Counted from the stretch's first letter, positions 19,373 through 27,254 are shown. The stretch is DNA of 42,054 nt from an uncultured Methylibium sp. (GCF_902826655.1 NZ_CADEFR010000029.1:1-42054), one strand, 5' to 3'. Numbers and translations: made by a program. Notes: generated from the sequence alone by a model not told the origin.

Positions 19373-20101
19373 TCATGCCGCCCTCGCCCGGCCTTTGCGA
19401 CGCGGCGCGGCCGCTGCGCGCTCCGCCTCGCGCAGCGCCTTCAGCGCATCCAGCTGGGCCATCAGGTGGTCGTGCATCAGGCGGCCGGCGCGCTCCGCGT
19501 CGCGCGCGAGCAGCGCCTCGATCAGCTCGCGGTGCTCGCCGATCGAATCGTCGATGCGGCCCGGCTGGTGCAGCTGGCGGCCGCGCAGCAGCCGCATGAA
19601 GACGCGCAGCTGATCGGTCGCCCGGCCCAGCCAGGGATTGCCGGCCACCGCCTGCACGCGGCTGTGGAAGACGTGGTTGGCGCGGTAGTAGGCCTCGATG
19701 TCGCGCGCCGCGGCATGGCGTTCCAGCGTGTCGTGCAGTTGCGCCAGCTCCCGCAGCTCGGTGTCGCTGGCATGCAGCGCGGCCTCGTGGGCGCAGCGCC
19801 CCTCCAGCAGGGCCATCACCGGGAACAGCCGCTCGGCGTCGTCTTCCGACACCTCGGTGACCACGCAGCCGCGGCGCGGCGTCAGCGTCACCAGGCCCTC
19901 GGCGACCAGCACCTTCAGCGCCTCGCGCACCGGCGTGCGGCTGATCGCCCAGTCGCGCGCCAGCGCCTGCTCGTCGACCCACTGGCCGGGCGCCAGCTGG
20001 CGCTCGAAGATCAGCGTGCGCAGCCGCGAGGCGACTTCCTCGTGCAGCGACACCGGGCGGATCGCGCCGGTCAGGGGCTGGAGGTCGCTGAGGTCGGCCA
20101 T
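19373..20101 (-). CDS. matR: GntR/FadR-subfamily regulator, probable MatR
   Basis: A 242-residue regulator with an N-terminal winged helix (about 16-82, signature SRTPVREALKVLVAEGL) and a C-terminal all-helical FCD ligand domain carrying the expected Asp/His positions (YYRANHVFHSRV, GEHRELIEAL, MHDHLM). In Rhizobium a GntR protein, MatR, represses matABC until malonate binds; the location here directly upstream of the decarboxylase gene supports the same role. The ATG at 20101 is preferred to an in-frame TTG 39 bases upstream. No strong ribosome site is visible. Confidence 0.88.
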   Translation of the reverse strand: MADLSDLQPLTGAIRPVSLHEEVASRLRTLIFERQLAPGQWVDEQALARDWAISRTPVREALKVLVAEGLVTLTPRRGCVVTEVSEDDAERLFPVMALLEGRCAHEAALHASDTELRELAQLHDTLERHAAARDIEAYYRANHVFHSRVQAVAGNPWLGRATDQLRVFMRLLRGRQLHQPGRIDDSIGEHRELIEALLARDAERAGRLMHDHLMAQLDALKALREAERAAAAPRRKGRARAA

Positions 20102-20130
20102 GGGGTGTCGGGGGTGGGATAGATGAAGAC

Positions 20131-20158
20131 TAGCCGACAAAATTCATAATTACAAGCA
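20131..20158 (-). promoter_or_regulatory. AT-rich promoter/operator candidate of the malonate block
   Basis: An AT-rich island in otherwise GC-rich DNA, 30-57 bases before the matR start. It contains AATTCATAATT with symmetric AATT arms, and minus-strand TTGTAA and TATGAA elements. No clean -35/-10 pair or full palindrome can be fixed by eye, but an autoregulated MatR site is plausible. Confidence 0.35.
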
Positions 20159-20192
20159 CCGAGGAAACCCGCATCGACCGGCGGGCGGGCGC

Positions 20193-20951
20193 TCAGCCGC
20201 GCAGGCCGTCCCAGAGCAGCTTCGCGCCGGTCAGGAACATGCCGATCGAGACCAGCCGGTAGAACAGCGTCGGCCGCATGCGCCGCGCCAGCCGCACGCC
20301 GATCAGCACGCCCACCGGCGCCAGCGGCATCAGCAGCAGCGAGGTCGCGAGGTTGCGCGCGTCGATCAGGCCCAGCCAGGCATACGGGATCCACTTGGAG
20401 GCGTTCACCGCGGCGAAAAAGACCGCCATCGTCCCGGTGAAGATCATGGGCTGAAGCCGCAGCGGCAGCACGTAGGCCATCACCGGCGGGCTGCCGGCAT
20501 GCGCGACGAAGCTGGTGTAGCCCGCCGCGATCCCCAGGCCGAAGCCCAGCCAGCGCGGCGGCGCGGGTGCATCGGCGTGCGGCGGGAAGAACAGCCGCTG
20601 GGCCAGGAACAGCAGCGTCAGCGCGCCGACGATACCGGCCACCGCGTGGGCCGGCATCAGCCCGAAGCTCAGCGTCCCCAGCAGCGTGCCCAGCAGGCCG
20701 GCCGGCAGCAGCAGCTTCAGCAGCGCGCGGTCGGCCTCGCGCCACAGCGCAGCCAGCCCGAAGGCGTCCATCACCGCCAGCAGCGGCAGCATGATCGCGG
20801 CGGCCTGCGGCACGGGCAGCGCCAGCGCCATCAGCGGCGTGGCCAGCGCGCCGAAGCCGGCGCCGAAGCCGCTCTTGGCCAGTCCCATCATCAGGACGGC
20901 GGGCACGGCGACGACCCAGAACACCGGGTCGGAGATGACGCTGAAGCTCAC
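20193..20951 (-). CDS. TauE/SafE (TSUP) family membrane permease
   Basis: A 252-residue protein with about seven or eight hydrophobic segments and the TSUP repeats GLAKSGFGAGFGALATPLMAL (split here by family convention) near the N-terminus and AGYTSFVAHAGSPPVMAYVLPL in the middle. Members export or import sulfite, sulfoacetate and other organic anions. The start is a GTG in a GTGA overlap with the nitroreductase-family gene. Next to a malonate block it could carry malonate or a breakdown product, but that is inference. Confidence 0.85.
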   Translation of the reverse strand: MSFSVISDPVFWVVAVPAVLMMGLAKSGFGAGFGALATPLMALALPVPQAAAIMLPLLAVMDAFGLAALWREADRALLKLLLPAGLLGTLLGTLSFGLMPAHAVAGIVGALTLLFLAQRLFFPPHADAPAPPRWLGFGLGIAAGYTSFVAHAGSPPVMAYVLPLRLQPMIFTGTMAVFFAAVNASKWIPYAWLGLIDARNLATSLLLMPLAPVGVLIGVRLARRMRPTLFYRLVSIGMFLTGAKLLWDGLRG

Positions 20952-21520
20952 AGCACCCGGCACGCCTGCTCGAACGACAAGCGCGGGCTCCGCGCGAAGA
21001 GCTCGGCCGGGTTGCCGTGCCCCAGGTTGCAGATGAAGTTGGTCTTCACGCGCGTGCCGGACCAGAAGGCCGCATCGACCGCGGCCGCGTCGAAGCCGCT
21101 CATCGGCCCGCAGTCCAGGCCCAGCGCGCGCGCCGCGACGATGAAGTAGCCGCCCTGCAGGCTGCTGTTGCGAAAGGCGGTGTTGCGCAGCATCTCCTCG
21201 CCCTGGAACCAGGGCCGCGCGTCGACGTGCGGAAACAGCTGCGGCAGCGTGTCGACGAAGCCCAGGTCCATGCCCAGGATCGCCGTCACCGGCGCCTGCG
21301 CGGTCTTGTCGCGGTTGCCCGCCGACATCAGCGGCACGAGCTGCGCCTTCGCCGCGGGCGACGACACGAAGCACACGCGCAGCGGGCTGCAGTTGGCCGA
21401 GGTCGGACCCCACTTCAGCAGGTCCCACAGGCGCCGCAGCGTCGACGCCGGTACCGGCCGATCGAGCCAGCCGTTGTGGGTGCGCGCGTCGTCGAAGAGC
21501 TGCTCGGTGGTGATCTGCAT
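20948..21520 (-). CDS. Nitroreductase-family protein, malonic semialdehyde reductase (RutE)-like
   Basis: A 190-residue FMN-type oxidoreductase. The sequence WGPTSANCSPLRVCFVSS, the APVTAILGMDLGFVDTLPQLFPH segment and RNSSLQGGYFIVAARALGLD match the RutE/HadB group, which reduces malonic semialdehyde to 3-hydroxypropionate. The ATG at 21520 has a GAGG ribosome site and gives MQITTEQLF, the usual start. It is the first gene of the minus-strand block and is divergent from DUF1841. There are no other pyrimidine-degradation (rut) genes here. Confidence 0.85.
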   Translation of the reverse strand: MQITTEQLFDDARTHNGWLDRPVPASTLRRLWDLLKWGPTSANCSPLRVCFVSSPAAKAQLVPLMSAGNRDKTAQAPVTAILGMDLGFVDTLPQLFPHVDARPWFQGEEMLRNTAFRNSSLQGGYFIVAARALGLDCGPMSGFDAAAVDAAFWSGTRVKTNFICNLGHGNPAELFARSPRLSFEQACRVL

Positions 21521-21548
21521 GCGGACCTCGGGGTCGGGCGAAGGACCC

Positions 21549-21554
21549 GACAAT
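21549..21554 (+). promoter_or_regulatory. Candidate -10 box immediately before the DUF1841 gene
   Basis: GACAAT within the palindrome ACAATTGT, ending exactly 6 bases before the ATG at 21561. A transcript from it would begin at or next to the start codon. The ACAATTGT symmetry means the other strand could also use it for the divergent nitroreductase-family gene. Confidence 0.4.
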
Positions 21555-21560
21555 TGTGGA

Positions 21561-21992
21561 ATGTTCAGCCCGTCACAACACGAGGTCCGCCGCTTCTTCT
21601 GCGAGGCCTTCCGCAAGCAGCGCGCCGGCGAGGTGCTGGCGCCGATCGAGGCGCTGGCGGCCGACTGGATCGCCCAGCACCCCGAGTACCACGCCGACCT
21701 GGCCGACGCCGAAGCCGCCGTCGCGGCGAGCTACACCGTCGAGAACGGGCGCACCAATCCCTTCCTGCACCTGTCGATGCATCTGTCGATCAGCGAACAG
21801 CTCAGCGTCGATCAGCCGCGCGGCATCCGCCAGGCCTTCGAGCTGCTGGCCGCGCGCCGCGGCTCGGCCCACGAGGCGGCCCACGAGGTGATGGAGTGCC
21901 TGGGCGAGATGGTCTGGGCCTCGCAGAAGAGCGGCCTGCCGCCCGACGGCGAGGCCTACATCGAGGGCGTCAGGCGCCGCGCGACGCGCTGA
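21561..21992 (+). CDS. DUF1841 family protein
   Basis: A 143-residue soluble protein matching DUF1841: MFSPSQHEVRRFFCEAFRK, ADWIAQHPEYHADL and NPFLHLSMHLSISEQLSVDQPRGI. Function is unknown; the family is widespread in Beta- and Gammaproteobacteria. The histidine-rich middle (HLSMHLSISEQ) could bind metal, but this is only a guess. The ATG has no spaced Shine-Dalgarno and follows a -10-like hexamer by 6 bases. It converges with the peptide-binding protein gene, and the two stop codons lie in one hairpin. Confidence 0.85.
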   Translation: MFSPSQHEVRRFFCEAFRKQRAGEVLAPIEALAADWIAQHPEYHADLADAEAAVAASYTVENGRTNPFLHLSMHLSISEQLSVDQPRGIRQAFELLAARRGSAHEAAHEVMECLGEMVWASQKSGLPPDGEAYIEGVRRRATR

Positions 21993-22010
21993 CCGCCCGG
22001 CATGCGGTCA
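21990..22010. terminator. Symmetric hairpin spanning two convergent stop codons
   Basis: Perfect 7-base arms TGACCGC (21990-21996) and GCGGTCA (22004-22010) around a 7-base loop. The left arm begins with the TGA of DUF1841 and the right arm ends with the TGA (minus strand) of the binding-protein gene. Without a U tract on either side it is a weak candidate for a bidirectional terminator or 3'-end stabiliser. Confidence 0.5.
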
Positions 22011-23585
22011 CTTGATGGTGACCCACTGCCAGATGAAGAAGTTGTCGGCGCGGTGCACGAAGCTCACGTTGCTGCGCGCCGCCCACGGGATCACCTGGCG
22101 GTGCAGCGGGATCGCGTGCACCTGTTGCTGATACTCGGCCAGCGCGGCCTTCACCAGGGTCTCGCGCTTCGCTGCATCGGGCTCGCGGCTCGAGGTTGCG
22201 GCGAGCTCGTCGAACTTCGGGTTCTTCACGTCGCCGAAGTTCCAGGAGCCGACGCCGCCCTCGCCGCGGCTGCGCATCACCGGCGTGAAGATGATCTCGG
22301 CATCGGTGGTCGCGCCGCCCCAGCCCAGCAGGTACATGGACGTGTCCAGCCGCTGCAGCTTGGGGAAGTAGAGGACACGCGGCATCGCGTTGACCTTGAG
22401 CTTGACGCCCAGCTGCGACCACATCGCCGCCAGCGCGAGGCAGATCTCCTCGTCGTTGATGTAGCGGTTGTTCGGGCAGTCCAGCGTGACCTCGAAGCCC
22501 TGCGGGTAGCCCGCCTCGGCCATCAGCTTCTTCGCCGCCGCCAGGTCGTAGGGCAGGCGCTTCTCCAGCACGGGGTCGTTGTAGGTGCCCAGCGGCGACG
22601 GCGTCAGGCCGCCGGTCGGGAGGCTCTGGCCGCGCATCAGCTTGGTCCTGAGCGTCTCGATGTCGACGGCCTGGTAGAGCGCCCGGCGCACGCGCACATC
22701 CTTGAAGGGGTTGCGATCGCCCGGGACCTTGCCGTAGAGCAGCTGATCGCGCGACTGGTCCATGCCGATGAAGAGGATGCGGTTCTCGGGCCCGTCGACC
22801 ACCCGGACGCCGGCCGTGTTGCGCAGCCGCGGCGCATCCTGCGGCGACGGGTCGAGCACGAAATCGAGCTCGCCGGAGATCAGGGCCGCCGAACGCGTCG
22901 CGTCGCTCTTGATCGGCGTGTAGACGACCTCCTGCACATTGCCCTCCATGCGGCCCCACCAGGCCGGGTTGCGCTTGTAGGTGGTCTTCACGTCGGGCTG
23001 GCGCGACACCAGCATGAACGGGCCCGTGCCGTTCTGGTGCAGCGACGCGTAGCTCTCTTCCTTGGCCTTGAAGTCCAGCGGGCGCGTCACCTTGTGCTGC
23101 TCGCTCCAGGCCTTGCTCATGATGAAGATCGTGCCCAGGTGGTTCATGAAGATCGGATTGACCTGCTTGAGCCGGAACTCGACCGTCAGCGCATCGATCT
23201 TGCGGACCTCGCCCAGCGCGTTGGCGTAGACCTTGATGTCCGAGCTGGCTTGCGCCGCGCGCTGCACCGAGAACACCACGTCATCGGCCGTGAACGGGGT
23301 GCCGTCGTGGAACTTCACGTTCGGCCGCAGCTTGAAGCGCCACAGCAGCGGATCGGGCTGCTGCCACTCGGTCGCGAGCTCGGGCACGCGCTCGAGCTGC
23401 TTGCCGACGTTGACGAGCGTCTCGTAGACCTGGCCGTTGACCGCGTTGGTCAGCGAATCGTTCTGCGAGTGCGGGTCGGTGGTCTGGATGTCGCCCTGCG
23501 TGGCCCAGCGCAGCGTCTGGGCGGGCGCGGCGATGGCGGCGGCAGCCAGCGCGAGGCCGGCCAGGATCGTCAGGCGTTTCGTCAT
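22008..23585 (-). CDS. ABC transporter substrate-binding protein, family 5 (peptide/nickel type)
   Basis: A 525-residue periplasmic binding protein with a signal peptide (cleavage near residue 22, AAPAQT) and the SBP_5 fold: LRWATQGDIQTTDPHSQND, PNVKFHDGTPFTADDVVFS, NGTGPFMLVS and RRALYQAVDIETL. Such proteins bind oligopeptides, dipeptides or similar solutes for Dpp/Opp-type importers. No permease or ATPase genes accompany it, so it is an orphan that must share a transporter encoded elsewhere. A -10-like TATACA lies upstream. Confidence 0.93.
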   Translation of the reverse strand: MTKRLTILAGLALAAAAIAAPAQTLRWATQGDIQTTDPHSQNDSLTNAVNGQVYETLVNVGKQLERVPELATEWQQPDPLLWRFKLRPNVKFHDGTPFTADDVVFSVQRAAQASSDIKVYANALGEVRKIDALTVEFRLKQVNPIFMNHLGTIFIMSKAWSEQHKVTRPLDFKAKEESYASLHQNGTGPFMLVSRQPDVKTTYKRNPAWWGRMEGNVQEVVYTPIKSDATRSAALISGELDFVLDPSPQDAPRLRNTAGVRVVDGPENRILFIGMDQSRDQLLYGKVPGDRNPFKDVRVRRALYQAVDIETLRTKLMRGQSLPTGGLTPSPLGTYNDPVLEKRLPYDLAAAKKLMAEAGYPQGFEVTLDCPNNRYINDEEICLALAAMWSQLGVKLKVNAMPRVLYFPKLQRLDTSMYLLGWGGATTDAEIIFTPVMRSRGEGGVGSWNFGDVKNPKFDELAATSSREPDAAKRETLVKAALAEYQQQVHAIPLHRQVIPWAARSNVSFVHRADNFFIWQWVTIK

Positions 23586-23620
23586 GGCGGTGGTCGCGGG
23601 AGCGAGGTGGACCGCCCGAG

Positions 23621-23626
23621 TGTATA
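23621..23626 (-). promoter_or_regulatory. Candidate -10 box of the family 5 binding protein gene
   Basis: Minus-strand TATACA (context CTCTATACACTC) 35 bases before the ATG. GCGACC (23650-23645), similar to the rpsP -35, lies 18 bases upstream. It overlaps the 3' end region of the HD-GYP gene spacer. Confidence 0.45.
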
Positions 23627-23642
23627 GAGCGTGGAGCGGGCT

Positions 23643-24863
23643 CTAGGGTCGCGCGGCCTCTCCGGCCCACAGCTCGTCGATGTCCTGGAAGCGCCACTGC
23701 TCGGGGGGTTCGACGGCGACGATCTTGTCGCTGCAACGCGGCGCCGCGAGGTCGATCTCCTCGGGCACGATGCGCAGATTGGACTTGGTGCTGAAGAAGG
23801 CCTTGACGCGCGGCGCCAGCAGCGAGCCGCCGTTCTGCTCCAGCACCACGGCCAGCCGACCCGACGCCAACCGCACCAGCGAACCCGCGGGGTAGATGCC
23901 GATCGACTTGACGAAGGCCTGGAACACCACCGGGTCGAAGTGCCCTTTCCACTGCGCCATCTGCCGCAGCGCGTCGGCCGGATTCCAGCCGGCCTTGTAC
24001 GGGCGGTCGGAGGTGACGGCGTCGTAGACGTCGCAGACCGCGCCCATGCGGGCCACCAGCGAGATGGCGTCGCCGGACAGCCGCTCGGGGGAACCGCTGC
24101 CGTCGAACTTCTCGTGGTGGTGCAGGCACACGTCGAGCACCTCGGCGCTGGCGTTGCCGCCTTCGACCAGAAGTTCGTGGCCGCGCTTCGGATGACTCTT
24201 GATGACGGTGAACTCGGCATCGGTCAGCTTGCCGGGCTTGTTGAGCACGTCCATCGGCATCATCGCCTTGCCCAGGTCGTGCATCAGTCCGGCGAGGCCG
24301 GCCTCGCGCACCGCGTCCTCGGCCAGGCCGAGCTGGCGACCCAGCGACACCATCAGCGCGCACACGGCCACCGAATGCAGATAGGTGTACTGATCCGCCG
24401 ACTTGAGACGCACGAGGCTCACCAGGGTGCCGGGGCTGTCCATCACCGAACCGGCGATCTCGTCGACCAGGCGGCGGCCGCCGTCCATGTCGGCGGCGCG
24501 GCCCATGCGCACCTCGTTGAACATCGACAGCACCTGGCGGTGCGACTGGCGCACCAGCTTGCGCGCGTGCGCCAGATGCTGCGCGCGCGCCTGCGTCCGC
24601 TCGCGCGGGCGCTCGGCCGCAGCCGGCGCGGCAGGCGGCGGCACGGCCACGGCGGCGACGGGCGCCGCAGCCGGCGCCACGTCGAGGCCCAGATCGACAT
24701 CGATCACCGCCTCGCGGATGCTGCTGGCGCGGATGCTCTCGAGGTCGGCGGAGTCTCGCAGCACGAACTTCGAGCGCCAGAACGGGTGGTCGACCCAGGC
24801 ACCGCAGAGCTCGTGCAGATGCATGCCCAGCCGCAGCTGGTCGACAGGAATGCGCTTCAACAT
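23643..24863 (-). CDS. HD-GYP-type cyclic-di-GMP phosphodiesterase with DUF3391 domain
   Basis: A 406-residue protein. The N-terminal DUF3391-like region (1-60, KRIPVDQLRLGMHLHELCGAW) is joined by an Ala/Pro-rich linker (61-88) to an HD-GYP domain with H163, HD at 195-196 (LMHDLGKA), H224, HHHE at 248-251 and D278, the expected metal ligands. The GYP signature reads DGSGSPERL (254-262): tyrosine is replaced by serine. It probably hydrolyses c-di-GMP, but the altered loop may change activity or partners. The ribosome site is a G run inside a hairpin beside the ATG. Confidence 0.9.
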   Translation of the reverse strand: MLKRIPVDQLRLGMHLHELCGAWVDHPFWRSKFVLRDSADLESIRASSIREAVIDVDLGLDVAPAAAPVAAVAVPPPAAPAAAERPRERTQARAQHLAHARKLVRQSHRQVLSMFNEVRMGRAADMDGGRRLVDEIAGSVMDSPGTLVSLVRLKSADQYTYLHSVAVCALMVSLGRQLGLAEDAVREAGLAGLMHDLGKAMMPMDVLNKPGKLTDAEFTVIKSHPKRGHELLVEGGNASAEVLDVCLHHHEKFDGSGSPERLSGDAISLVARMGAVCDVYDAVTSDRPYKAGWNPADALRQMAQWKGHFDPVVFQAFVKSIGIYPAGSLVRLASGRLAVVLEQNGGSLLAPRVKAFFSTKSNLRIVPEEIDLAAPRCSDKIVAVEPPEQWRFQDIDELWAGEAARP

Positions 24864-24877
24864 GTTGGCCCCCCAAC
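24864..24877 (-). promoter_or_regulatory. Hairpin carrying the ribosome site of the HD-GYP gene
   Basis: Minus strand GTTGG-GGGG-CCAAC directly abuts the ATG. The G run that should pair with 16S rRNA forms the loop and one arm of a 5-base-pair hairpin, so translation could be damped or regulated by its opening. Confidence 0.4.
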
Positions 24878-24960
24878 GGGCTCTCCACGACGGCTTGCCA
24901 CTCCTTCAGATCGGCCGCGCCGCGCCGTTCTGTAGCCGGCGATCGCCCGAGTCGGGCACG

Positions 24961-24992
24961 AAAAAGCCGCCAGACCTCGCGGTCGGGCGGCT
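24961..24992 (-). terminator. Rho-independent terminator of the cytochrome c4 gene
   Basis: Minus strand AGCCGCC (24992-24986) pairs with GGCGGCT (24971-24965), with an inner ACC/GGT stem, followed by a run of T (24964-24961). It begins 26 bases after the cytochrome stop codon. The rest of the 24864-25017 spacer shows no gene. Confidence 0.9.
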
Positions 24993-25017
24993 GGCGGGGG
25001 AGCCGGCGGCGCCGGAC

Positions 25018-25680
25018 TTACTTGAAGCGCGCCTGCGGCACCGTCTTCAGGTCGCCGGGCAGCGAGGCGATGTAGGCCGCCATCGCCTTCAGCTCGGCCA
25101 GCGTGTAGGGCTTGGCCTGCGCCGCCATGATGGCGTTGCCGCGGCCGACCTGCGGGTTGCCTTCGGTGCGGTAGGCCTTGAGCGCCACCGTCAGGTAGTC
25201 GGCATGCTGGCCGGACAGCTTGGGGTAGCTCGGGTCGATGGGCTTGCTGAAGTTCTCGCCGTGGCAGGCGGCGCAGTTGCCCTTCTTCAGCAGCTCGGCG
25301 ACCTGAGGCGCGGCCGCCTTGGCCGGCGTGGCCGGCAGTTCGGCGCGCGGGCCGCCTTCGGCTTCGTAGTAGGCCGCCAGATCGGCCATGTCCTGCTCGC
25401 TCAGCGACTCGGAGATGCCGCGCATCGTCGGGTGCTTGCGCTCGCCCTTCTTGTAGGCCTTCAGCGACGCGACGATGTACTTGGCGTTCTGGCCCGCGAT
25501 CATCGGCACCTTGTGGATCTCCGGGAAGCTCGCCTGGTAGCCCGGCAGCGCATGGCAGCCGACGCACATGGCGTTCTTGTTGTGGCCGGCAGCAGCGTCG
25601 CCGGCCTTGTCCTGAGCGTGCGCGGTCGTGCCGATGGTCAGCGCGCACAGCGCGAGCATCGCGGGGAACAGAGTCTTCAT
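25018..25680 (-). CDS. Cytochrome c4-type dihaem cytochrome
   Basis: A 220-residue periplasmic electron carrier with a signal peptide (cleavage near residue 22, TTAHAQ) and two class I cytochrome domains, each with one haem-binding motif: CVGCH (39-43) and CAACH (136-140). Methionines M86 and the one in the NAIMAAQAKP segment are candidate axial ligands. Such proteins pass electrons from the bc1 complex to terminal oxidases. It is divergent from the MoxR gene, with their -10 boxes in one palindrome. Confidence 0.93.
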   Translation of the reverse strand: MKTLFPAMLALCALTIGTTAHAQDKAGDAAAGHNKNAMCVGCHALPGYQASFPEIHKVPMIAGQNAKYIVASLKAYKKGERKHPTMRGISESLSEQDMADLAAYYEAEGGPRAELPATPAKAAAPQVAELLKKGNCAACHGENFSKPIDPSYPKLSGQHADYLTVALKAYRTEGNPQVGRGNAIMAAQAKPYTLAELKAMAAYIASLPGDLKTVPQARFK

Positions 25681-25710
25681 GGTCCGGCGGGGGGTTGAGT
25701 CTGGCGCGGG

Positions 25711-25732
25711 AGTATAAGGGCGCCCCTATACT
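25711..25732. promoter_or_regulatory. Palindrome with opposed -10 boxes for cytochrome c4 and moxR
   Basis: A 22-base near-perfect palindrome. The outer arms AGTATA (25711-25716) and TATACT (25727-25732) are exact complements and the core GGGCGCCC is symmetric; one base pair deviates. TATACT read rightwards is a good -10 for moxR (leader about 46 bases), and TATACT read leftwards is a good -10 for the cytochrome gene. The -35 region of each promoter would cover the start of the other. It may also be an operator. Confidence 0.6.
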
Positions 25733-25785
25733 GAATCGGTCGGCGCCGACATACCGTCGCCTCGCCGTCCCTCACTCCCAGCGCC

Positions 25786-26637
25786 ATGAAATTCAACGGT
25801 TCCGACCAGTACGTCGCCACCCCGGACCTGATGCTTGCGGTCAATGCCGCGATCACGCTGCAGCGTCCGCTGCTGATCAAGGGCGAGCCGGGCACCGGCA
25901 AGACGATGCTGGCCGAGGAAGTGGCGCGCGCGCTGAAGCTGCCGCTGCTGCAGTGGCACATCAAGAGCACGACCAAGGCCCAGCAGGGCCTGTACGAGTA
26001 CGACGCGGTGAGTCGGCTGCGCGACAGCCAGCTGTCCGGCGTCGGCGACGAGAAGGTCAAGGACATCCGCAACTACATCGTCAAGGGCACGCTCTGGCAG
26101 GCCTTCACGGCCGAGCAGCCGGTCGCCCTGCTGATCGACGAGATCGACAAGGCCGACATCGAGTTCCCCAACGACCTGCTGCGCGAGCTCGACCGCATGG
26201 AGTTCCACGTCTACGAGACGCGCGAGCTGGTGCAGGCGAGGCACCGGCCGCTGGTCTTCATCACCAGCAACAACGAGAAGGAGTTGCCCGACGCCTTCCT
26301 GCGCCGCTGCTTCTTCCACTACATCAAGTTCCCCGAGGCCGAGACGATGCGCCAGATCGTCGAGGTGCACTTCCCCCGGCTGAAGAAGGACCTGCTGGCC
26401 GCGGCGCTGAAGAGCTTCTACGACGTGCGTGGCCTGCCCGGGCTGAAGAAGAAGCCCAGCACCAGCGAACTGCTCGACTGGCTCAAGCTGCTGCTGGCCG
26501 AGGACATCCCGTTGTCGGCCCTGCAGAGCCAGGATGACAAGGTCGCGATCCCGCCGCTGCTGGGCGCGCTGCTGAAGAACGAGCAGGACGTGACGCTGTT
26601 CGAGAAGCTCGTGTTCATGCAATCGCGCAACCGCTGA
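25786..26637 (+). CDS. MoxR-family AAA+ ATPase
   Basis: A 283-residue AAA+ ATPase with Walker A GEPGTGKT (33-40), Walker B LLIDEID (115-121), sensor-1 FITSNNEKELPDAFLRR including the arginine finger region, and a small lid domain. MoxR ATPases act as chaperones on VWA-domain partners to assemble or insert metal into protein complexes. The matching VWA gene lies 1.4 kb downstream on the same strand, separated by two extra genes. The promoter is the TATACT at 25727-25732. Confidence 0.93.
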   Translation: MKFNGSDQYVATPDLMLAVNAAITLQRPLLIKGEPGTGKTMLAEEVARALKLPLLQWHIKSTTKAQQGLYEYDAVSRLRDSQLSGVGDEKVKDIRNYIVKGTLWQAFTAEQPVALLIDEIDKADIEFPNDLLRELDRMEFHVYETRELVQARHRPLVFITSNNEKELPDAFLRRCFFHYIKFPEAETMRQIVEVHFPRLKKDLLAAALKSFYDVRGLPGLKKKPSTSELLDWLKLLLAEDIPLSALQSQDDKVAIPPLLGALLKNEQDVTLFEKLVFMQSRNR

Positions 26638-26641
26638 ACGC

Positions 26642-27238
26642 ATGGCGACACCCTGGCCCGATCCGGTCGAGCTGCGTGGGCGGCACGCGTCGCTGCTGCC
26701 GCTGGCGGCGACGCACGAGGCGGGGCTTGCCGGGGCGGTGCGCGACGGCGAGCTGTGGAAGCTCTGGTACACGAGCATCCCGACGCCCGAGAACATGGCG
26801 GCCGAGATCGAGCGACGGCTCGGCCTGCAGGCCCGCGGCTCGATGCTGCCGTTCACCGTGCTCGACGCGACCGGCCGCATCGTCGGCATGACGACCTACA
26901 TGAACATCGACGCGACCCACCGCCGCGTCGAGATCGGCTCGACCTGGACAGCCGCCGGCGCCCAGCGCGGCCCGCTCAACACCGAGTGCAAGCTGATGCT
27001 GCTGGGCCATGCCTTCGAGGCGCTGGACTGCATCGCGGTCGAGTTCCGCACGCACCGCTTCAACCAGCAGAGTCGCCGTGCGATCGAACGACTCGGCGCG
27101 CAGCTCGACGGCATCCTGCGGGCGCACCAGCGCGCCGGCAACGGCACGCTGCGCGACACGGCGGTCTACAGCATCACCGCGACCGAGTGGCCGACCGTCA
27201 AGGCGCACCTGCAGTGGCAGCTGCAGCGTCCGCGCTGA
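26642..27238 (+). CDS. GNAT acetyltransferase, RimJ/RimL-like
   Basis: A 198-residue acetyltransferase starting 4 bases after the moxR stop. It has the RimJ/RimL-type features VEIGSTWTAAGAQRGPLNTECKLML (described in two parts: VEIGSTW at about 100-106, then the acetyl-CoA region ending NTECKLML), AFEALDCIAVEFRTHRFNQQ and SRRAIERLGAQLDGILR. It may acetylate a protein N-terminus or a small molecule. Tight spacing places it in the moxR transcription unit. Confidence 0.85.
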   Translation: MATPWPDPVELRGRHASLLPLAATHEAGLAGAVRDGELWKLWYTSIPTPENMAAEIERRLGLQARGSMLPFTVLDATGRIVGMTTYMNIDATHRRVEIGSTWTAAGAQRGPLNTECKLMLLGHAFEALDCIAVEFRTHRFNQQSRRAIERLGAQLDGILRAHQRAGNGTLRDTAVYSITATEWPTVKAHLQWQLQRPR

Positions 27239-27254
27239 AGGACGGGCCGACGAG

